The translations under genes and the position numbers were made by a program. Below are positions 45,063 to 56,553 of a stretch of DNA of 64,000 nt, in pieces. Below the pieces are notes generated by a model. It was not told where the DNA came from. It saw only the letters and a program-made list of their open reading frames with translations, and ran no database searches. Source of the stretch: SXOA01 sp046153945 (GTDB lineage Bacteria; Planctomycetota; Planctomycetia; Pirellulales; Pirellulaceae); the NCBI GenBank assembly GCA_046153945.1, contig JBJXFF010000168.1, positions 1-64,000 on the forward strand, written 5' to 3'. Within the stretch, counting starts at the first letter, position 1. Every line of letters starts with the position of its first letter.

Positions 45063-46388
45063 ATGTTGAATCTCCTCTCCACCGACCCCAAGGACATCCA
45101 TCGCCGGGAGTTTCTGCGCCTGGGTTCACTGGTTGCCGGCGGAGTGAGTCTGGCCGAAATGTTGCGGCAGAGGGCGAGGGGGCAAGACGCTCGCAACGAT
45201 ACCGCAGTCATCCAGGTCTTTCTGTGCGGTGGTCCCAGTCAACACGATACGTTTGATCCCAAGCCGCTCGCTCCAGCGGAATGCCGCCCTTTCGATTCCA
45301 TCCAGACAGCGATGCCGGGCGTGCGGGTCACGGAATTCTTCCCGCGAGTGGCGGCCATCCTGGATGAGTTCTCGGTGGTCCGTTCCGTCGCACACGGCGA
45401 CGGCAGCCACAATCACAGCGTCCACTGGCTGCAAACAGGCCGTTATCCCAGCAATATTGTCTTTGGCGCCAATCAATATCCCGCCACCGGGACGGTGATC
45501 GCCAGATATCGGGGAGCCAACGAACGGGGGATTCCGCCGAATGTCGCGATACCGGAAGGATTCTACTACAGCACGGCCTCCTATCTGGGGTCACGCTATA
45601 ACCCCATGGAAGTCGGCGATCCGAACAAACCTGACTTCAGCGTCTCGAATCTCAAGCTGATTGACGGCATCACCACAAATCGCCTCGAAGATCGGCTCAA
45701 GATTCTGCAGGGTCTGGATCGTTTTCGTCGCAACGTCGACACGCACGGCCAGTTCACGACAATGGATGCCTTTCAGGCGTCGGCGTACGACATGCTTTCC
45801 GGACCTGCCGTGCGGCGCGCGTTCGATATTTCGCGCGAAGATCCGCGGCTGCGCGATCGCTACGGACGAACGCGACTGGGGCAGGGGTGTCTCCTCGCCA
45901 GACGGCTGGTGGAAGCCGGCGTCACGTTTGTCAATGTGAAAGACTATGAGTTTTTTGAATGGGATCTGCATGGAACAGTCGGTGGGCCTGGCATCGAAGG
46001 GACGAAAACCAAAGGCCCGCATCTCGACATGGCGTTATCGAGTTTAATTATTGATCTGAAAGAACGCGGTCTTTTGGACCGCGTCCTGGTGCAAGTGTTT
46101 GGCGAGTTCGGGCGCACGCCGAACATCAATACGACAGCCGGCCGCGACCATTGGGGAAATGTTTTTACGGCCCTGTTCGCCGGCGGCGGGCTGCGCCACG
46201 GCCAGGTCATCGGTTCCAGCGATGCCAAGGGGGCCGTGCCACAGGATCGCCCGCTCGGCCCAACCGATTTGCTGGCGACGATGTACCGTTTCCTGGGCAT
46301 TTCGACCGATCTGTCCCCAACCGATTTCTCTGGCAGACCGATTCCCTTGCTCCCCAGCGGCGAGCCAATCCGCGAGATGTTCGGCTGA
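45063..46388 (+). CDS. DUF1501 Tat-exported protein (sulfatase-like fold)
   Basis: The 441-residue protein has a twin-arginine signal (HRREFLRLGSLVAGGVSLAEM, about 13-33) and the DUF1501 core: VIQVFLCGGPSQHDTFDPK, SVAHGDGSHNHSVHWLQTG, LARRLVEAGVTFVNV and VFGEFGRTPNINTTAGRDHW. DUF1501 proteins belong to the alkaline phosphatase/sulfatase-like superfamily and are massively duplicated in planctomycetes. They are usually paired with DUF1549/DUF1553 cytochrome-like proteins, but no partner of that type is adjacent here. The substrate is unknown. It lies 114 bp after the insertion sequence. Confidence 0.92.
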   Translation: MLNLLSTDPKDIHRREFLRLGSLVAGGVSLAEMLRQRARGQDARNDTAVIQVFLCGGPSQHDTFDPKPLAPAECRPFDSIQTAMPGVRVTEFFPRVAAILDEFSVVRSVAHGDGSHNHSVHWLQTGRYPSNIVFGANQYPATGTVIARYRGANERGIPPNVAIPEGFYYSTASYLGSRYNPMEVGDPNKPDFSVSNLKLIDGITTNRLEDRLKILQGLDRFRRNVDTHGQFTTMDAFQASAYDMLSGPAVRRAFDISREDPRLRDRYGRTRLGQGCLLARRLVEAGVTFVNVKDYEFFEWDLHGTVGGPGIEGTKTKGPHLDMALSSLIIDLKERGLLDRVLVQVFGEFGRTPNINTTAGRDHWGNVFTALFAGGGLRHGQVIGSSDAKGAVPQDRPLGPTDLLATMYRFLGISTDLSPTDFSGRPIPLLPSGEPIREMFG

Positions 46389-46501
46389 GCGGATGCATGA
46401 ACGATGGCCCGTCTGGCCGGCGGGACGTTGCGGTATAGTAGGGTTTTGCACTCGTCGTCCGGGCCAGTGCTCTATCTCGACTAGCCCTGAGTTGAATTCC
46501 A

Positions 46502-48574
<2,073 letters not shown>

Positions 48575-48588
48575 CCAAATCTCCCGCC

Positions 48589-48612
48589 GCGGCTGCACTC
48601 AGCCGCTATAAT
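48589..48612 (+). promoter_or_regulatory. Hairpin and TATAAT box before the DUF1592 gene
   Basis: GCGGCTG (48589-48595) and CAGCCGC (48600-48606) form a perfect 7-bp stem, immediately followed by TATAAT (48607-48612). The stem could be an operator overlapping the promoter core of the large gene starting at 48663; no -35 box is evident. Confidence 0.35.
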
Positions 48613-48662
48613 GGTGTGGTGAATTCCTGCTTCTGCGATTGCCCCTACTTAAGAGGTTGCGG

Positions 48663-51600
48663 ATGTTGCTTCGATTTGGCTCGCTGGTCTTGGTTCTGGC
48701 GATGTTGGCATTAACGTGCCGTCCAGCGGCAGCGGAACAGCCTGACGCAAAGGACCTGGAAAAGACCTATGGCGGCGAAATTCGACCGCTTCTGGCGACC
48801 TATTGCCTGAAGTGTCATTCCGGTGACCGGATCGAGGCAGAGATCGACCTGGGAGCCATCGGCAGTTGGGCCGACGTCCGCAAACATCCCGAAACCTGGC
48901 AAAAAGTCGGCCAGATGCTGGATACCAACCAGATGCCCCCCAAAGATGAAAAACTGCCTTCGCCCGCAGAAAAGGAGAAGCTGGAAAAATGGGTCCACGG
49001 CTACCTGATAATGGAAGCACGGACGCGGGCGGGAGACCCAGGAAAAGTGGTGCTTCGCCGGCTGAACAATGCAGAATATACCTACACCTTGCGCGATCTG
49101 ACCGGTGTCGACTCGCTCGATCCCGCCAAAGAATTTCCGGTCGATGGTGCCGCGGGCGAAGGATTCACAAACACGGGCAATGCCCTCGTGATGTCTCCGG
49201 CACTCGTGACCAAATATCTGGATGCCGCCAAGGAAATCGCCGACCACGCAATTTTGTTGCCGGATGGTTTTGTTCTTTCGCCGCATGCCACGCGGCGGGA
49301 CTGGACGAACGACAAACTCGCCGAGATTCGCAACTTCTATCGCCCGTTTTCCGACGCCGGCGGCGGCGAGAAGGTGAATCTGCAAGGCATCGTCTTTGAC
49401 ACTAACGAAGGAGGCCGGCTGCCGCTGGAGAAGTATTTGCTCGCCACGGTGGCGGAGCGCGAGCGGCTGACGAAAGACGTTAAGAATATCGAAGTGGTGG
49501 CTCGCGAGCGAAAGCTGAATGCAAAATATCTTGGCCTGCTTTGGAAAAGCCTCACGAGCAAAGAGCCATCGCTGCTCTTGTCACCGCTGCGAAGCCACTG
49601 GCAAACAGCCAAGCCGGAAAACGCCCCGGCTCTTGCTGCCGAGATTTCCGCCTGGCAGAAATCGCTGTTCCGATTCGGCAGCGTTGGGCATATTGGCAAA
49701 GTTGGCGGGCCGCAGCGGTGGCTGGAGCCGGTTAGCCCGCTCGTGACGCAGCAGGACATCCGTTTCAAATTTCCGCCGCAGTTGCCGACCGGAGAAATCA
49801 CCATCACGCTGGTGACTTCCGATGCAGGCGACGGGCACGAGCACGACCTCGCGCTGTGGCAAAACCCGCGCATTGTCGCTCCCGGCTGGCCCGACTTGCC
49901 GCTGAAGAATGTGCGGCACGTCATGCGGGAATTGACCGCTCGCCGTGAAATGCTTTTCGCCGCAACCGCAAAGTACCTCGTCGCTGCCGACGAAGCCGCT
50001 GCATCGCAGGGAAAAAGTTCAACGGGCGAACTTGCCAAAAAGCACGGCTTGGAGGCCGACTCGCTGGCGGCGTGGCTCAATTATCTGGGGATCGGTGCCG
50101 GCGGAAATGTCGAGTTGACCGGACACTTCACGAACAAGATCAATAACTCTGGAGCCTACGACTTCATCAAAGGCTGGGGAAGCGATGCCACTCCGCTGCT
50201 GCTCGCCAATTCGTCCGACAAGCACGTCCGAGTTCCCGGCAACATGAAGCCGCATGGCGTGGCGGTCCATCCTTCGCCCACGCTGCGGGCCGCCGCCGGG
50301 TGGAAAAGTCCCGTCACCGGCAAGGTTCGGATCGAAGGAGCCGTGACACATGCTCATCCCGAATGTGGCAACGGCGTCACCTGGCTTGTGGAGTTGCGCC
50401 GCGGTTCGACCCGGCAAAGACTTGCCACCGGCACCGCGCAGGGGAACAAGGAGTTCAAATTCGGCCCGCTGGAGAACGTCTCGATTCAAGCCGGCGATCT
50501 GGTTTCGCTCCTCATCGGCCCGCGCGACGGAAGTCATTCCTGCGACCTCACCGCCATCGATCTCAAACTTTCCACGGCGGACGACAAGGACATCAAGGGG
50601 AAGACCTGGGATCTGGCCGCGGATGTTTCGGGGGACATTCTCGCTGGCAACCCGCACGCGGACCGGCTTGGGAACCAAGGCGTGTGGCATTTCTATACGG
50701 AGCCGGAACAGCAAACCGCCACTTCGCCCGTCATTCCAGCGGGGTCGCTCCTTTCCAAGTGGCAAGACGCCAAAGGGGCCGACGCCAGGAAGGCTGCAGC
50801 CGAAGTGGTTCAAAAGCTGCTCTCGGGAAAAATGCCGGAAGCGAGCGGTACACCGAATGCCGCCCTGTATCAGCAGTTGCGGGCTGGCGGCGGGCCGCTC
50901 CTTGGTGGGATCCTGCGAAATCTTTCGGCAGCCAAGGTTGAACCCGCAGATGGAACTATTAAGAAGGATGCGATACCAAGTGATTGGGGCCTCGACCCGG
51001 CACTTTTTGGCAAGCATCCAAGCGGCGGGGAAGTGGATTCCGCCAGTATCTGCGTTCAAGCCCCTTCGGTTCTTGAGATTCGGCTTCCCGCCGATTTGGT
51101 GGAAGGCTGCGAACTTGTCGCAACCGGCGGGCTCGATCCGAAGGCCGGCGCGGAGGGAGGCGTTCAGTTGCACGTCCTCAGCGGCAAGGCACCGGCGGAT
51201 AGCGGCCTTCAACCCGCCGAGGTAAAGGTGACGCAAGCCGGCGGTCAGTGGACTGCCGATAATCGCCGGACGTCGTTTGCATCGCCGATTCTGGTGAACG
51301 AAGGGAGCCAGGCTCGCAAGCGGATCGAAGCCGGGTTTGAAGAGTTCCGGCAGTTGTTCCCAGCCGCACTTTGTTACACCAAGATTGTCCCCGTGGATGA
51401 AGTTGTCACTCTGACTCTTTTTTATCGCGAGGACGATCACCTATCGCGGCTGATGCTCGATGAGGCCCAGGCGAAGCAACTCGACAAGCTTTGGGACGAA
51501 CTGCATTACATCAGCCAGGATTACCTGACACTGGTCGATGCCTTGGAACAGCTTATTCAGTATGCCACGCAGGACGCCGACCCCAAGGTCTTTGAGCCAC

Positions 51601-52919
51601 TCCGCAAGCCCTATGCCGAGCGGGCCGCCGCTTATCGCCACCGGCTTATCGACACCCAGCCGCAGCAATTGACATCGCTGATTGCCTTTGCCGGCCAGGC
51701 GTATCGCCGGCCGCTGACGGAAGCGGAAGCCAAAGAACTCCGGGCGCTCTATGCGCGACTGCGAGTCCAAGAGATTCCGCACGAGGATGCCTTTCGGCTC
51801 ACGCTCGCGAGAGTTCTGGTCTCGCCGGCATTCCTTTATCGCATCGAAATGCCGGGTCCCGGCGCGGGACAAGGCTCCGTCTCCGATTTTGAACTCGCCA
51901 GCCGGCTCAGTTACTTTCTCTGGTCATCCCAGCCGGACGGTGAGTTGCGACAACTCGCGGCGGCGGGAAAGTTGAGTGACCCCAGTATCCTAAAGGCGCA
52001 AACTCGGCGGATGCTTAAAAGCGAAAAGACTCGCCGACTGGCAACGGAGTTCGCCTGCCAATGGCTGCACATTCATGATTTCGACCATCTCGACGAAAAG
52101 AGCGAGCGGCATTTTCCCACCTTCGTTGGTCTGCGCGGCGCGATGTATGAGGAATCGATCCAATTCTTCACCGACCTATTTCAAAACGACGGCTCAGTGA
52201 CCGGCATCCTCGACGCCGACCATACGTTCCTCAATGAAGACCTGGCGAAGCACTATGGCATCGCCGGAGTCACGGGAGCCGACTGGCGGCGCGTCGAGGG
52301 AGTCAAGAAATCCGGCCGCGGCGGGATTCTCGCCCAGGCGACCACGCTGGCAACGCAATCGGGTGCCTCGCGAACCAGCCCCATCCTGCGCGGCAATTGG
52401 ATCAGCGAGGTACTCCTCGGCGAACGCCTGCCGCGTCCACCCAAGGGTGTCCCCGTCATTCCCGACGATGAAACAGCCATCGCGGGCCTCACCGTGCGGC
52501 AACTCGTTGAAAAACACACGACGGACGAAAAATGCTCCGGCTGTCACAAACGGATTGATCCCTTTGGGTTTTCGCTGGAAGCCTACGACGCCATCGGCCG
52601 CCTGCGCGAAAAGGATTTTGGCGACCGACCCATCGATGTCCATGTGAAAGCCATGGATGGAGCCGAATTTGCGGGGCTCGACGGTCTTCGCAAGTATCTG
52701 CTAACCACGCGCCGCGACGCCTTTGTCCGGCAGTTTTGCAAGAAGCTCCTTGGCTACTCGCTGGGGCGCAGCGTCCAACTTTCTGATGAGCCTCTGCTGA
52801 CCGAAATGCAGGCGGAACTAAAGGCTAAAAACTACAGTGGCCTCGCCGCCTTCGACCTGATAATCCAAAGCCGCCAGTTCCGCGAGATTCGGGGGCGGGA
52901 GACGGCGTATAATGATTAA
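48663..52919 (+). CDS. Large DUF1592-type secreted protein with CxxCH motifs
   Basis: From the ATG at 48663, with AAGAGG six bases upstream, the 1418-residue protein has a signal peptide (ending AAAEQ). It then has a PSCyt1-like segment with CLKCH (48-52), DUF1587 (VLRRLNNAEYTYTLRDLTG) and, after a long middle region (about 210-930), the DUF1595/1592/1588/1585 series. Landmarks are FAGQAYRRPLTEAEA, LASRLSYFLWSSQPDGEL, RGGILAQATTLATQSG, CSGCHKRIDPFGFSLEAYD with a second CxxCH at 1291-1295, and FVRQFCKKLLGYSLGR. Many members are near 800-1000 residues; the middle insertion, including a beta-sandwich (KVRIEGAVTHAHPECGNG), makes this one long. It is probably an exported heme protein of unknown reaction working with DUF1552 partners. 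Confidence 0.9.
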   Translation: MLLRFGSLVLVLAMLALTCRPAAAEQPDAKDLEKTYGGEIRPLLATYCLKCHSGDRIEAEIDLGAIGSWADVRKHPETWQKVGQMLDTNQMPPKDEKLPSPAEKEKLEKWVHGYLIMEARTRAGDPGKVVLRRLNNAEYTYTLRDLTGVDSLDPAKEFPVDGAAGEGFTNTGNALVMSPALVTKYLDAAKEIADHAILLPDGFVLSPHATRRDWTNDKLAEIRNFYRPFSDAGGGEKVNLQGIVFDTNEGGRLPLEKYLLATVAERERLTKDVKNIEVVARERKLNAKYLGLLWKSLTSKEPSLLLSPLRSHWQTAKPENAPALAAEISAWQKSLFRFGSVGHIGKVGGPQRWLEPVSPLVTQQDIRFKFPPQLPTGEITITLVTSDAGDGHEHDLALWQNPRIVAPGWPDLPLKNVRHVMRELTARREMLFAATAKYLVAADEAAASQGKSSTGELAKKHGLEADSLAAWLNYLGIGAGGNVELTGHFTNKINNSGAYDFIKGWGSDATPLLLANSSDKHVRVPGNMKPHGVAVHPSPTLRAAAGWKSPVTGKVRIEGAVTHAHPECGNGVTWLVELRRGSTRQRLATGTAQGNKEFKFGPLENVSIQAGDLVSLLIGPRDGSHSCDLTAIDLKLSTADDKDIKGKTWDLAADVSGDILAGNPHADRLGNQGVWHFYTEPEQQTATSPVIPAGSLLSKWQDAKGADARKAAAEVVQKLLSGKMPEASGTPNAALYQQLRAGGGPLLGGILRNLSAAKVEPADGTIKKDAIPSDWGLDPALFGKHPSGGEVDSASICVQAPSVLEIRLPADLVEGCELVATGGLDPKAGAEGGVQLHVLSGKAPADSGLQPAEVKVTQAGGQWTADNRRTSFASPILVNEGSQARKRIEAGFEEFRQLFPAALCYTKIVPVDEVVTLTLFYREDDHLSRLMLDEAQAKQLDKLWDELHYISQDYLTLVDALEQLIQYATQDADPKVFEPLRKPYAERAAAYRHRLIDTQPQQLTSLIAFAGQAYRRPLTEAEAKELRALYARLRVQEIPHEDAFRLTLARVLVSPAFLYRIEMPGPGAGQGSVSDFELASRLSYFLWSSQPDGELRQLAAAGKLSDPSILKAQTRRMLKSEKTRRLATEFACQWLHIHDFDHLDEKSERHFPTFVGLRGAMYEESIQFFTDLFQNDGSVTGILDADHTFLNEDLAKHYGIAGVTGADWRRVEGVKKSGRGGILAQATTLATQSGASRTSPILRGNWISEVLLGERLPRPPKGVPVIPDDETAIAGLTVRQLVEKHTTDEKCSGCHKRIDPFGFSLEAYDAIGRLREKDFGDRPIDVHVKAMDGAEFAGLDGLRKYLLTTRRDAFVRQFCKKLLGYSLGRSVQLSDEPLLTEMQAELKAKNYSGLAAFDLIIQSRQFREIRGRETAYND

Positions 52920-52939
52920 ATTCGACCTTGGAGCGCAAA

Positions 52940-53167
52940 ATGAGTTACCCTTTTCCATCCGACGTTGGCCAGCGAGTGAAGAACCAACTTGCCAATGGGC
53001 CGTATCGATCCGAGGACGAGGTTCTTCGCGCGGCTATGACGGCATTGGAGCGCGAGCGGGATGACCTGGCCGCGATCCAGGCAGGAATTGAAGACATGGA
53101 GGCGGGGCGTTATCGTCTTCTCGCGGAAGTCGATGCGGAAGTTCGCCAAAAACACAATATCCCGTGA
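52940..53167 (+). CDS. parD: ParD-family antitoxin
   Basis: The 75-residue protein starts at ATG 52940 (MSYPFPSDVGQRVKNQL). It has a short ribbon-helix-helix N-terminus with the ParD signature GPYRSEDEVLRAAMTALER, then an acidic toxin-binding tail. It lies 20 bp after the DUF1592 gene and overlaps the ParE gene by four bases (GTGA), the usual coupling of antitoxin and toxin. TATAAT at 52908-52913, inside the end of the preceding gene, could give the module its own promoter. ParD dimers normally repress their own operon. Confidence 0.85.
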   Translation: MSYPFPSDVGQRVKNQLANGPYRSEDEVLRAAMTALERERDDLAAIQAGIEDMEAGRYRLLAEVDAEVRQKHNIP

Positions 53168-53496
53168 CAAGTATGAATCGTGTTGTTGGCATTACTGATC
53201 AAGCCCGAAATCAGTTGGAGGCGGCCTTTTGCTGGTGGAAGGAAAATCGTTCGGAAGCACAAGCGGTAAAATGGTACAACCAATTTGTAGAAGCGATTGG
53301 GACCATCACGAATAGCCCAGAGAAATATCCCCTGTCTTTGGAAAACAATTCGTTCCCTTACGAGATTCGCGAGCTTAGATTTGGTGTTGGCCGACGCAAG
53401 ACCCATCGGGCAGTCTTTACCATTCGCCCCGAAATGGTTTTGGTCATTGCCGTACGACACCTAGCTCAGCAACCGATATCTCTCGACGACGTGTAG
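53164..53496 (+). CDS. parE: ParE/RelE-family toxin
   Basis: The protein has about 107-110 residues (GTG 53164 overlapping the antitoxin stop, or ATG 53173). Its ParE-type pattern is ITDQARNQLEAAFCWWKEN, AVKWYNQFVEAIGTI, a middle YEIRELRFGVG and a C-terminal HRAVFTIRPEMVLVIAVRHL. ParE toxins poison DNA gyrase, while related RelE proteins cut mRNA; the gyrase-type call is by general similarity only. Immediately downstream, after 16 bp, is the DUF1552 gene. Confidence 0.85.
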   Translation: MTSMNRVVGITDQARNQLEAAFCWWKENRSEAQAVKWYNQFVEAIGTITNSPEKYPLSLENNSFPYEIRELRFGVGRRKTHRAVFTIRPEMVLVIAVRHLAQQPISLDDV

Positions 53497-53512
53497 GAAC
53501 AATGGTCTTAAC

Positions 53513-54826
53513 ATGAGCAACACAGCCACCCACTCATTCTCCCGTCGCACCTTGCTTCGCGGCCTTGGCGTTACCATGGCTTTGCCGTGGCTGGAATCGT
53601 TGCCTGTCTGGGGTGATGAGCCGGCCAAGAATGGCAAAGCCAGCGAAGCCCCCGTCCGCCTGGCGGTTCTGTTCTCCGGCAACGGCTATCACAGCAAGGA
53701 GTGGTGGGCTAAAGGCGAGGGGAAAGGAATGGAACTGGGGCAAGTGCTTGCTCCCCTCAAGGATGTGCGTGAAAAACTGCTCTTCATCAGCGGCCTCTAC
53801 AACGAGCAGGCCCTGAAGGGGAACATCCATAGTTCGCAGACGGGCAATTTGCTTTCCGGCGCTCCGCTGGCATCCGGAGGCGACATCCGCTCGGGCACCA
53901 GCGTGGATCAGTTCCTCGCGCAGACGTACGGCCGTTCCACGAAAGTGCCGAGCCTGGTGCTGGGCTGCGAGAAATCGAATCCGTCAGTCCACAAGAATTA
54001 TTCGATGCTCTACAGCTCGCATATTTCGTGGACTTCTCCTACAACTCCGACGCCACTGGAACTTTATCCGGCTCTCGCTTTCGACCGCCTGTTCAAGGAT
54101 GAAGTGCAGAAGGGGGACAAAAGCGTTCTCGATGCCGTACTGGCCGACGCCAGCGATTTGCGCCGCCAGATCAGCGCCACCGACCAGCGCAAGCTCGACG
54201 AATATCTCGATAGCGTGCGGGACGTGGAGCAGCGGATCGAAAACGCCGGCAAAAAGGGTGAGCTGCAAGGGTGGCGGCCCACGCTCGACAAGCCGAATAG
54301 GGAGCGTCCCGCGGATGGGATCCCTCAAGACATCGCCGACCACATGCGGCTGATGTGCGATATTTTGGTGCTCGGTTTCCAGACCGATACCACGCGGATC
54401 ACGACGCTCAAGCTCAACAACGATCATTCGTCGCTTCGCTTCCCGCATCTGGGGGTGGATTACATGATCCACCACCTGCTGTCCCATTCGGATACGGCGG
54501 ACTGGCTGAAGGTGAATCAGTTCTTTGTGGAGCAACTCGCCTACATCGCCCGCAAGCTCGATGCGATTCAGGAAGGTGAGCGAACTCTGCTCGATAACTC
54601 CATGCTCATGTTCTGCTCCAGCATGATGACCGGCGGCCACGACGCCACGCAACTGCCAATCGTGATGATCGGCCGCGGCGGCGGACGGATTGCGACGGGG
54701 AAGTCCCTCAATTACCGCGACAAGGCCAATCGCCAGGCCTGCCGCCTTTATCTCTCCATGATGGACAAGATGCAGCTTCGCCCCGGCAAATTCGGGGACG
54801 CCACGGAGCCGCTGGACGAGGTCTAA
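53513..54826 (+). CDS. DUF1552 Tat-exported protein
   Basis: The 437-residue protein has a twin-arginine leader (FSRRTLLRGLGVTMALPWLE) and the DUF1552 layout: VRLAVLFSGNGYH, LFISGLYNEQA, NIHSSQTGNLLSG, DQFLAQTYGRSTKVPSLVLGC and LMCDILVLGFQTDTTRITT. The C-terminal TLLDNSMLMFCSSMMTGGHD segment follows. DUF1552 genes typically sit directly after DUF1592-type genes in planctomycetes and are thought to form an exported pair, function unknown. Here the pair is interrupted by a ParDE module. No further gene follows in the operon. Confidence 0.92.
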   Translation: MSNTATHSFSRRTLLRGLGVTMALPWLESLPVWGDEPAKNGKASEAPVRLAVLFSGNGYHSKEWWAKGEGKGMELGQVLAPLKDVREKLLFISGLYNEQALKGNIHSSQTGNLLSGAPLASGGDIRSGTSVDQFLAQTYGRSTKVPSLVLGCEKSNPSVHKNYSMLYSSHISWTSPTTPTPLELYPALAFDRLFKDEVQKGDKSVLDAVLADASDLRRQISATDQRKLDEYLDSVRDVEQRIENAGKKGELQGWRPTLDKPNRERPADGIPQDIADHMRLMCDILVLGFQTDTTRITTLKLNNDHSSLRFPHLGVDYMIHHLLSHSDTADWLKVNQFFVEQLAYIARKLDAIQEGERTLLDNSMLMFCSSMMTGGHDATQLPIVMIGRGGGRIATGKSLNYRDKANRQACRLYLSMMDKMQLRPGKFGDATEPLDEV

Positions 54827-55060
54827 CGGCCAGTTTCAGCAAGTGTCTCGCTCCCCCACCGACGCCGTTTGCCGGTTTGGCAAACTTGCGCGATTATTCC
54901 GCGCATTTCCGACTTGCGGGTTCTCGCGTTCATGCCGGTTCTCGGAGTGGTGCGGGTTTTCCCGTGCGCACCGCTTATGGGGCGCATCCGGATTTTTTTC
55001 GTGGTGCCGCGTGAGGCGAACGATATTACGGAGGGATATGCCGTTTATAAGGAACTAATC

Positions 55061-56266
55061 ATGAAATGCTTTTGGCGCGGATTGTTTGTGTCACTGGTTT
55101 ATCTGGCCTATGCTGGCACGGCTCGCTGCGAGGAATTCGCGCAAGCAGGTCCGGCAGCTTTGGCGGGCGATGCAGCCTGGCAAACGGAGCAGCCTCGCCG
55201 GCTCGCGGCCGCTGCCGAGCCGTTCCGCGGCGAGTTTCAACTCGTCAGCGGCGAAACGGAAGTAAGTGCCGACGCCCCGGTGCAGTCCCCCTTGGATGCA
55301 CCGATCCAGGTCGGCAAAGTCGACTTGAACGCTTGCGAAGAATGCTGCTCCCCGGTTTGGGCGCATCGCAGCGGCATTTTTGGCGAGTTGTTGATTCTGC
55401 GAGCCCGCAACGCGGAAGTCGCGTATGCCGTGGCCATTGATGGAGCGATCGTTCCTCCCCCAGTCCCGCCGATTCAGGTGGGCCCGGTTGCCGTCGCGGA
55501 TCCCGATTTCTCCGCTGGATTCCGCGTGGGCGGCGTGTATGCGATGGACGACTGCTCCAGCGTTTCCCTCACGTATAGCGGTTTCCAGAGCAGCGGCACC
55601 AGCGCCGTGAGCACCACCGCTCCGCTGGTCTTGCGGAGCACCGTGCTCCATCCCGGGACCGCAAATGCGGGTTCGGACTTCCTGGATGCGACCGGGTTCA
55701 ATAACATCCGCTTTGACCTGGTGGATGCCGACTATCGGGCCGTTTTGGCCTCCGATGACTTGTGGGTCGTCAACTACCTGGTGGGCGCTCGCTACGCCGG
55801 ACTCAATCAGCAGTTCGTCGGCGTCTATTCCGGCACCGGAACGACCGACACCTTGGCCAGCAACATGGATTTTGACGGTGGCGGCTTCCGCGTCGGCCTC
55901 GATGGCGAACGCCACGCTTGCAACAGCGGGTTCATGGTTTATGGCAAGACTTCCGCCAGCTTTGTTGCCGGTGAATTCCGCGGCCGCTACGTCCAGGGCA
56001 GCGATGTGGACCCGATTATCGTGGACACCTCCTGGAAGGCTGGCCGCATTGTCAGCATCCTGGACATGGAACTGGGAGCCGGCTGGCAGAGTGCTTGCGG
56101 CCGCTGGCGGCTCACCAGTGGTTACATGGTAAGCGGCTGGTTCAACGCGATTCCCAACAACCAGTGGATCCAGTCGGTTCAGACCAACAACTTTGTCGGC
56201 CTGGGCAGCAACATCAACGCCATCACTTTTGATGGCTTCACGACCCGCTTGGACTTCCGCTGGTAA
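55061..56266 (+). CDS. Outer-membrane beta-barrel protein (Lpg1974/BBP7-like)
   Basis: From the ATG at 55061 (AAGGAA ten bases upstream) the 401-residue protein has a signal peptide (MKCFWRGLFVSLVYLAYAG, cleavage near residue 22). It then has a polar N-terminal region and ACEECCSPVWAHRSGIFGEL introducing the barrel. The barrel strands include FRVGGVYAMDDCSSVSLTYS, VDADYRAVLASDDLWVVNYL and FRVGLDGERH, and the protein ends in FTTRLDFRW with a terminal aromatic. The layout resembles Lpg1974-type pore-forming and BBP7 outer-membrane proteins. A frame extending upstream to 54869 is open but would bury the signal peptide. A strong terminator follows. Confidence 0.8.
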   Translation: MKCFWRGLFVSLVYLAYAGTARCEEFAQAGPAALAGDAAWQTEQPRRLAAAAEPFRGEFQLVSGETEVSADAPVQSPLDAPIQVGKVDLNACEECCSPVWAHRSGIFGELLILRARNAEVAYAVAIDGAIVPPPVPPIQVGPVAVADPDFSAGFRVGGVYAMDDCSSVSLTYSGFQSSGTSAVSTTAPLVLRSTVLHPGTANAGSDFLDATGFNNIRFDLVDADYRAVLASDDLWVVNYLVGARYAGLNQQFVGVYSGTGTTDTLASNMDFDGGGFRVGLDGERHACNSGFMVYGKTSASFVAGEFRGRYVQGSDVDPIIVDTSWKAGRIVSILDMELGAGWQSACGRWRLTSGYMVSGWFNAIPNNQWIQSVQTNNFVGLGSNINAITFDGFTTRLDFRW

Positions 56267-56296
56267 GCCAGTAAATACCTGCAAATTCGGCTTCCT

Positions 56297-56335
56297 AAAG
56301 GCCGAGTCAGCCCCCGCTGACTCGGCCTTTTTTTT
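56297..56335 (+). terminator. Strong rho-independent terminator
   Basis: A perfect 15-bp stem, AAAGGCCGAGTCAGC (56297-56311) with GCTGACTCGGCCTTT (56316-56330), loop CCCC, is followed by a run of Ts to 56335. It terminates the outer-membrane protein gene. Confidence 0.95.
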
Positions 56336-56411
56336 GCGCGCTCCGAGAATACCGTCAAAATGCGAAAAAACCGCGAAATCATCAAATCCGACAAACGTGT
56401 GCTAAACATGA

Positions 56412-56440
56412 TTGACAACCCATTCTTCCCAAGTTAACCT
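56412..56440 (+). promoter_or_regulatory. Candidate promoter of the giant surface protein gene
   Basis: TTGACA (56412-56417), a 17-base spacer and TAACCT (56435-56440, weak) suggest a start near 56447, leaving a leader of about 107 bases. Confidence 0.4.
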
Positions 56441-56553
56441 GCTTTCCGCAGCTCAATCGCTAGTCCTTTTGTCGGGTTTCGCCCACCGGCAATCACAATT
56501 CGACTCTTTTCATTTGGGCCGTCGCCACGTCGATTCAGCTTTGGAGTAACCCC

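Noticed and set aside
54869..55060. Upstream extension of the outer-membrane barrel gene
   Set aside because: The extension precedes a clear signal peptide at 55061, which has a ribosome-binding site; it is almost certainly untranslated.
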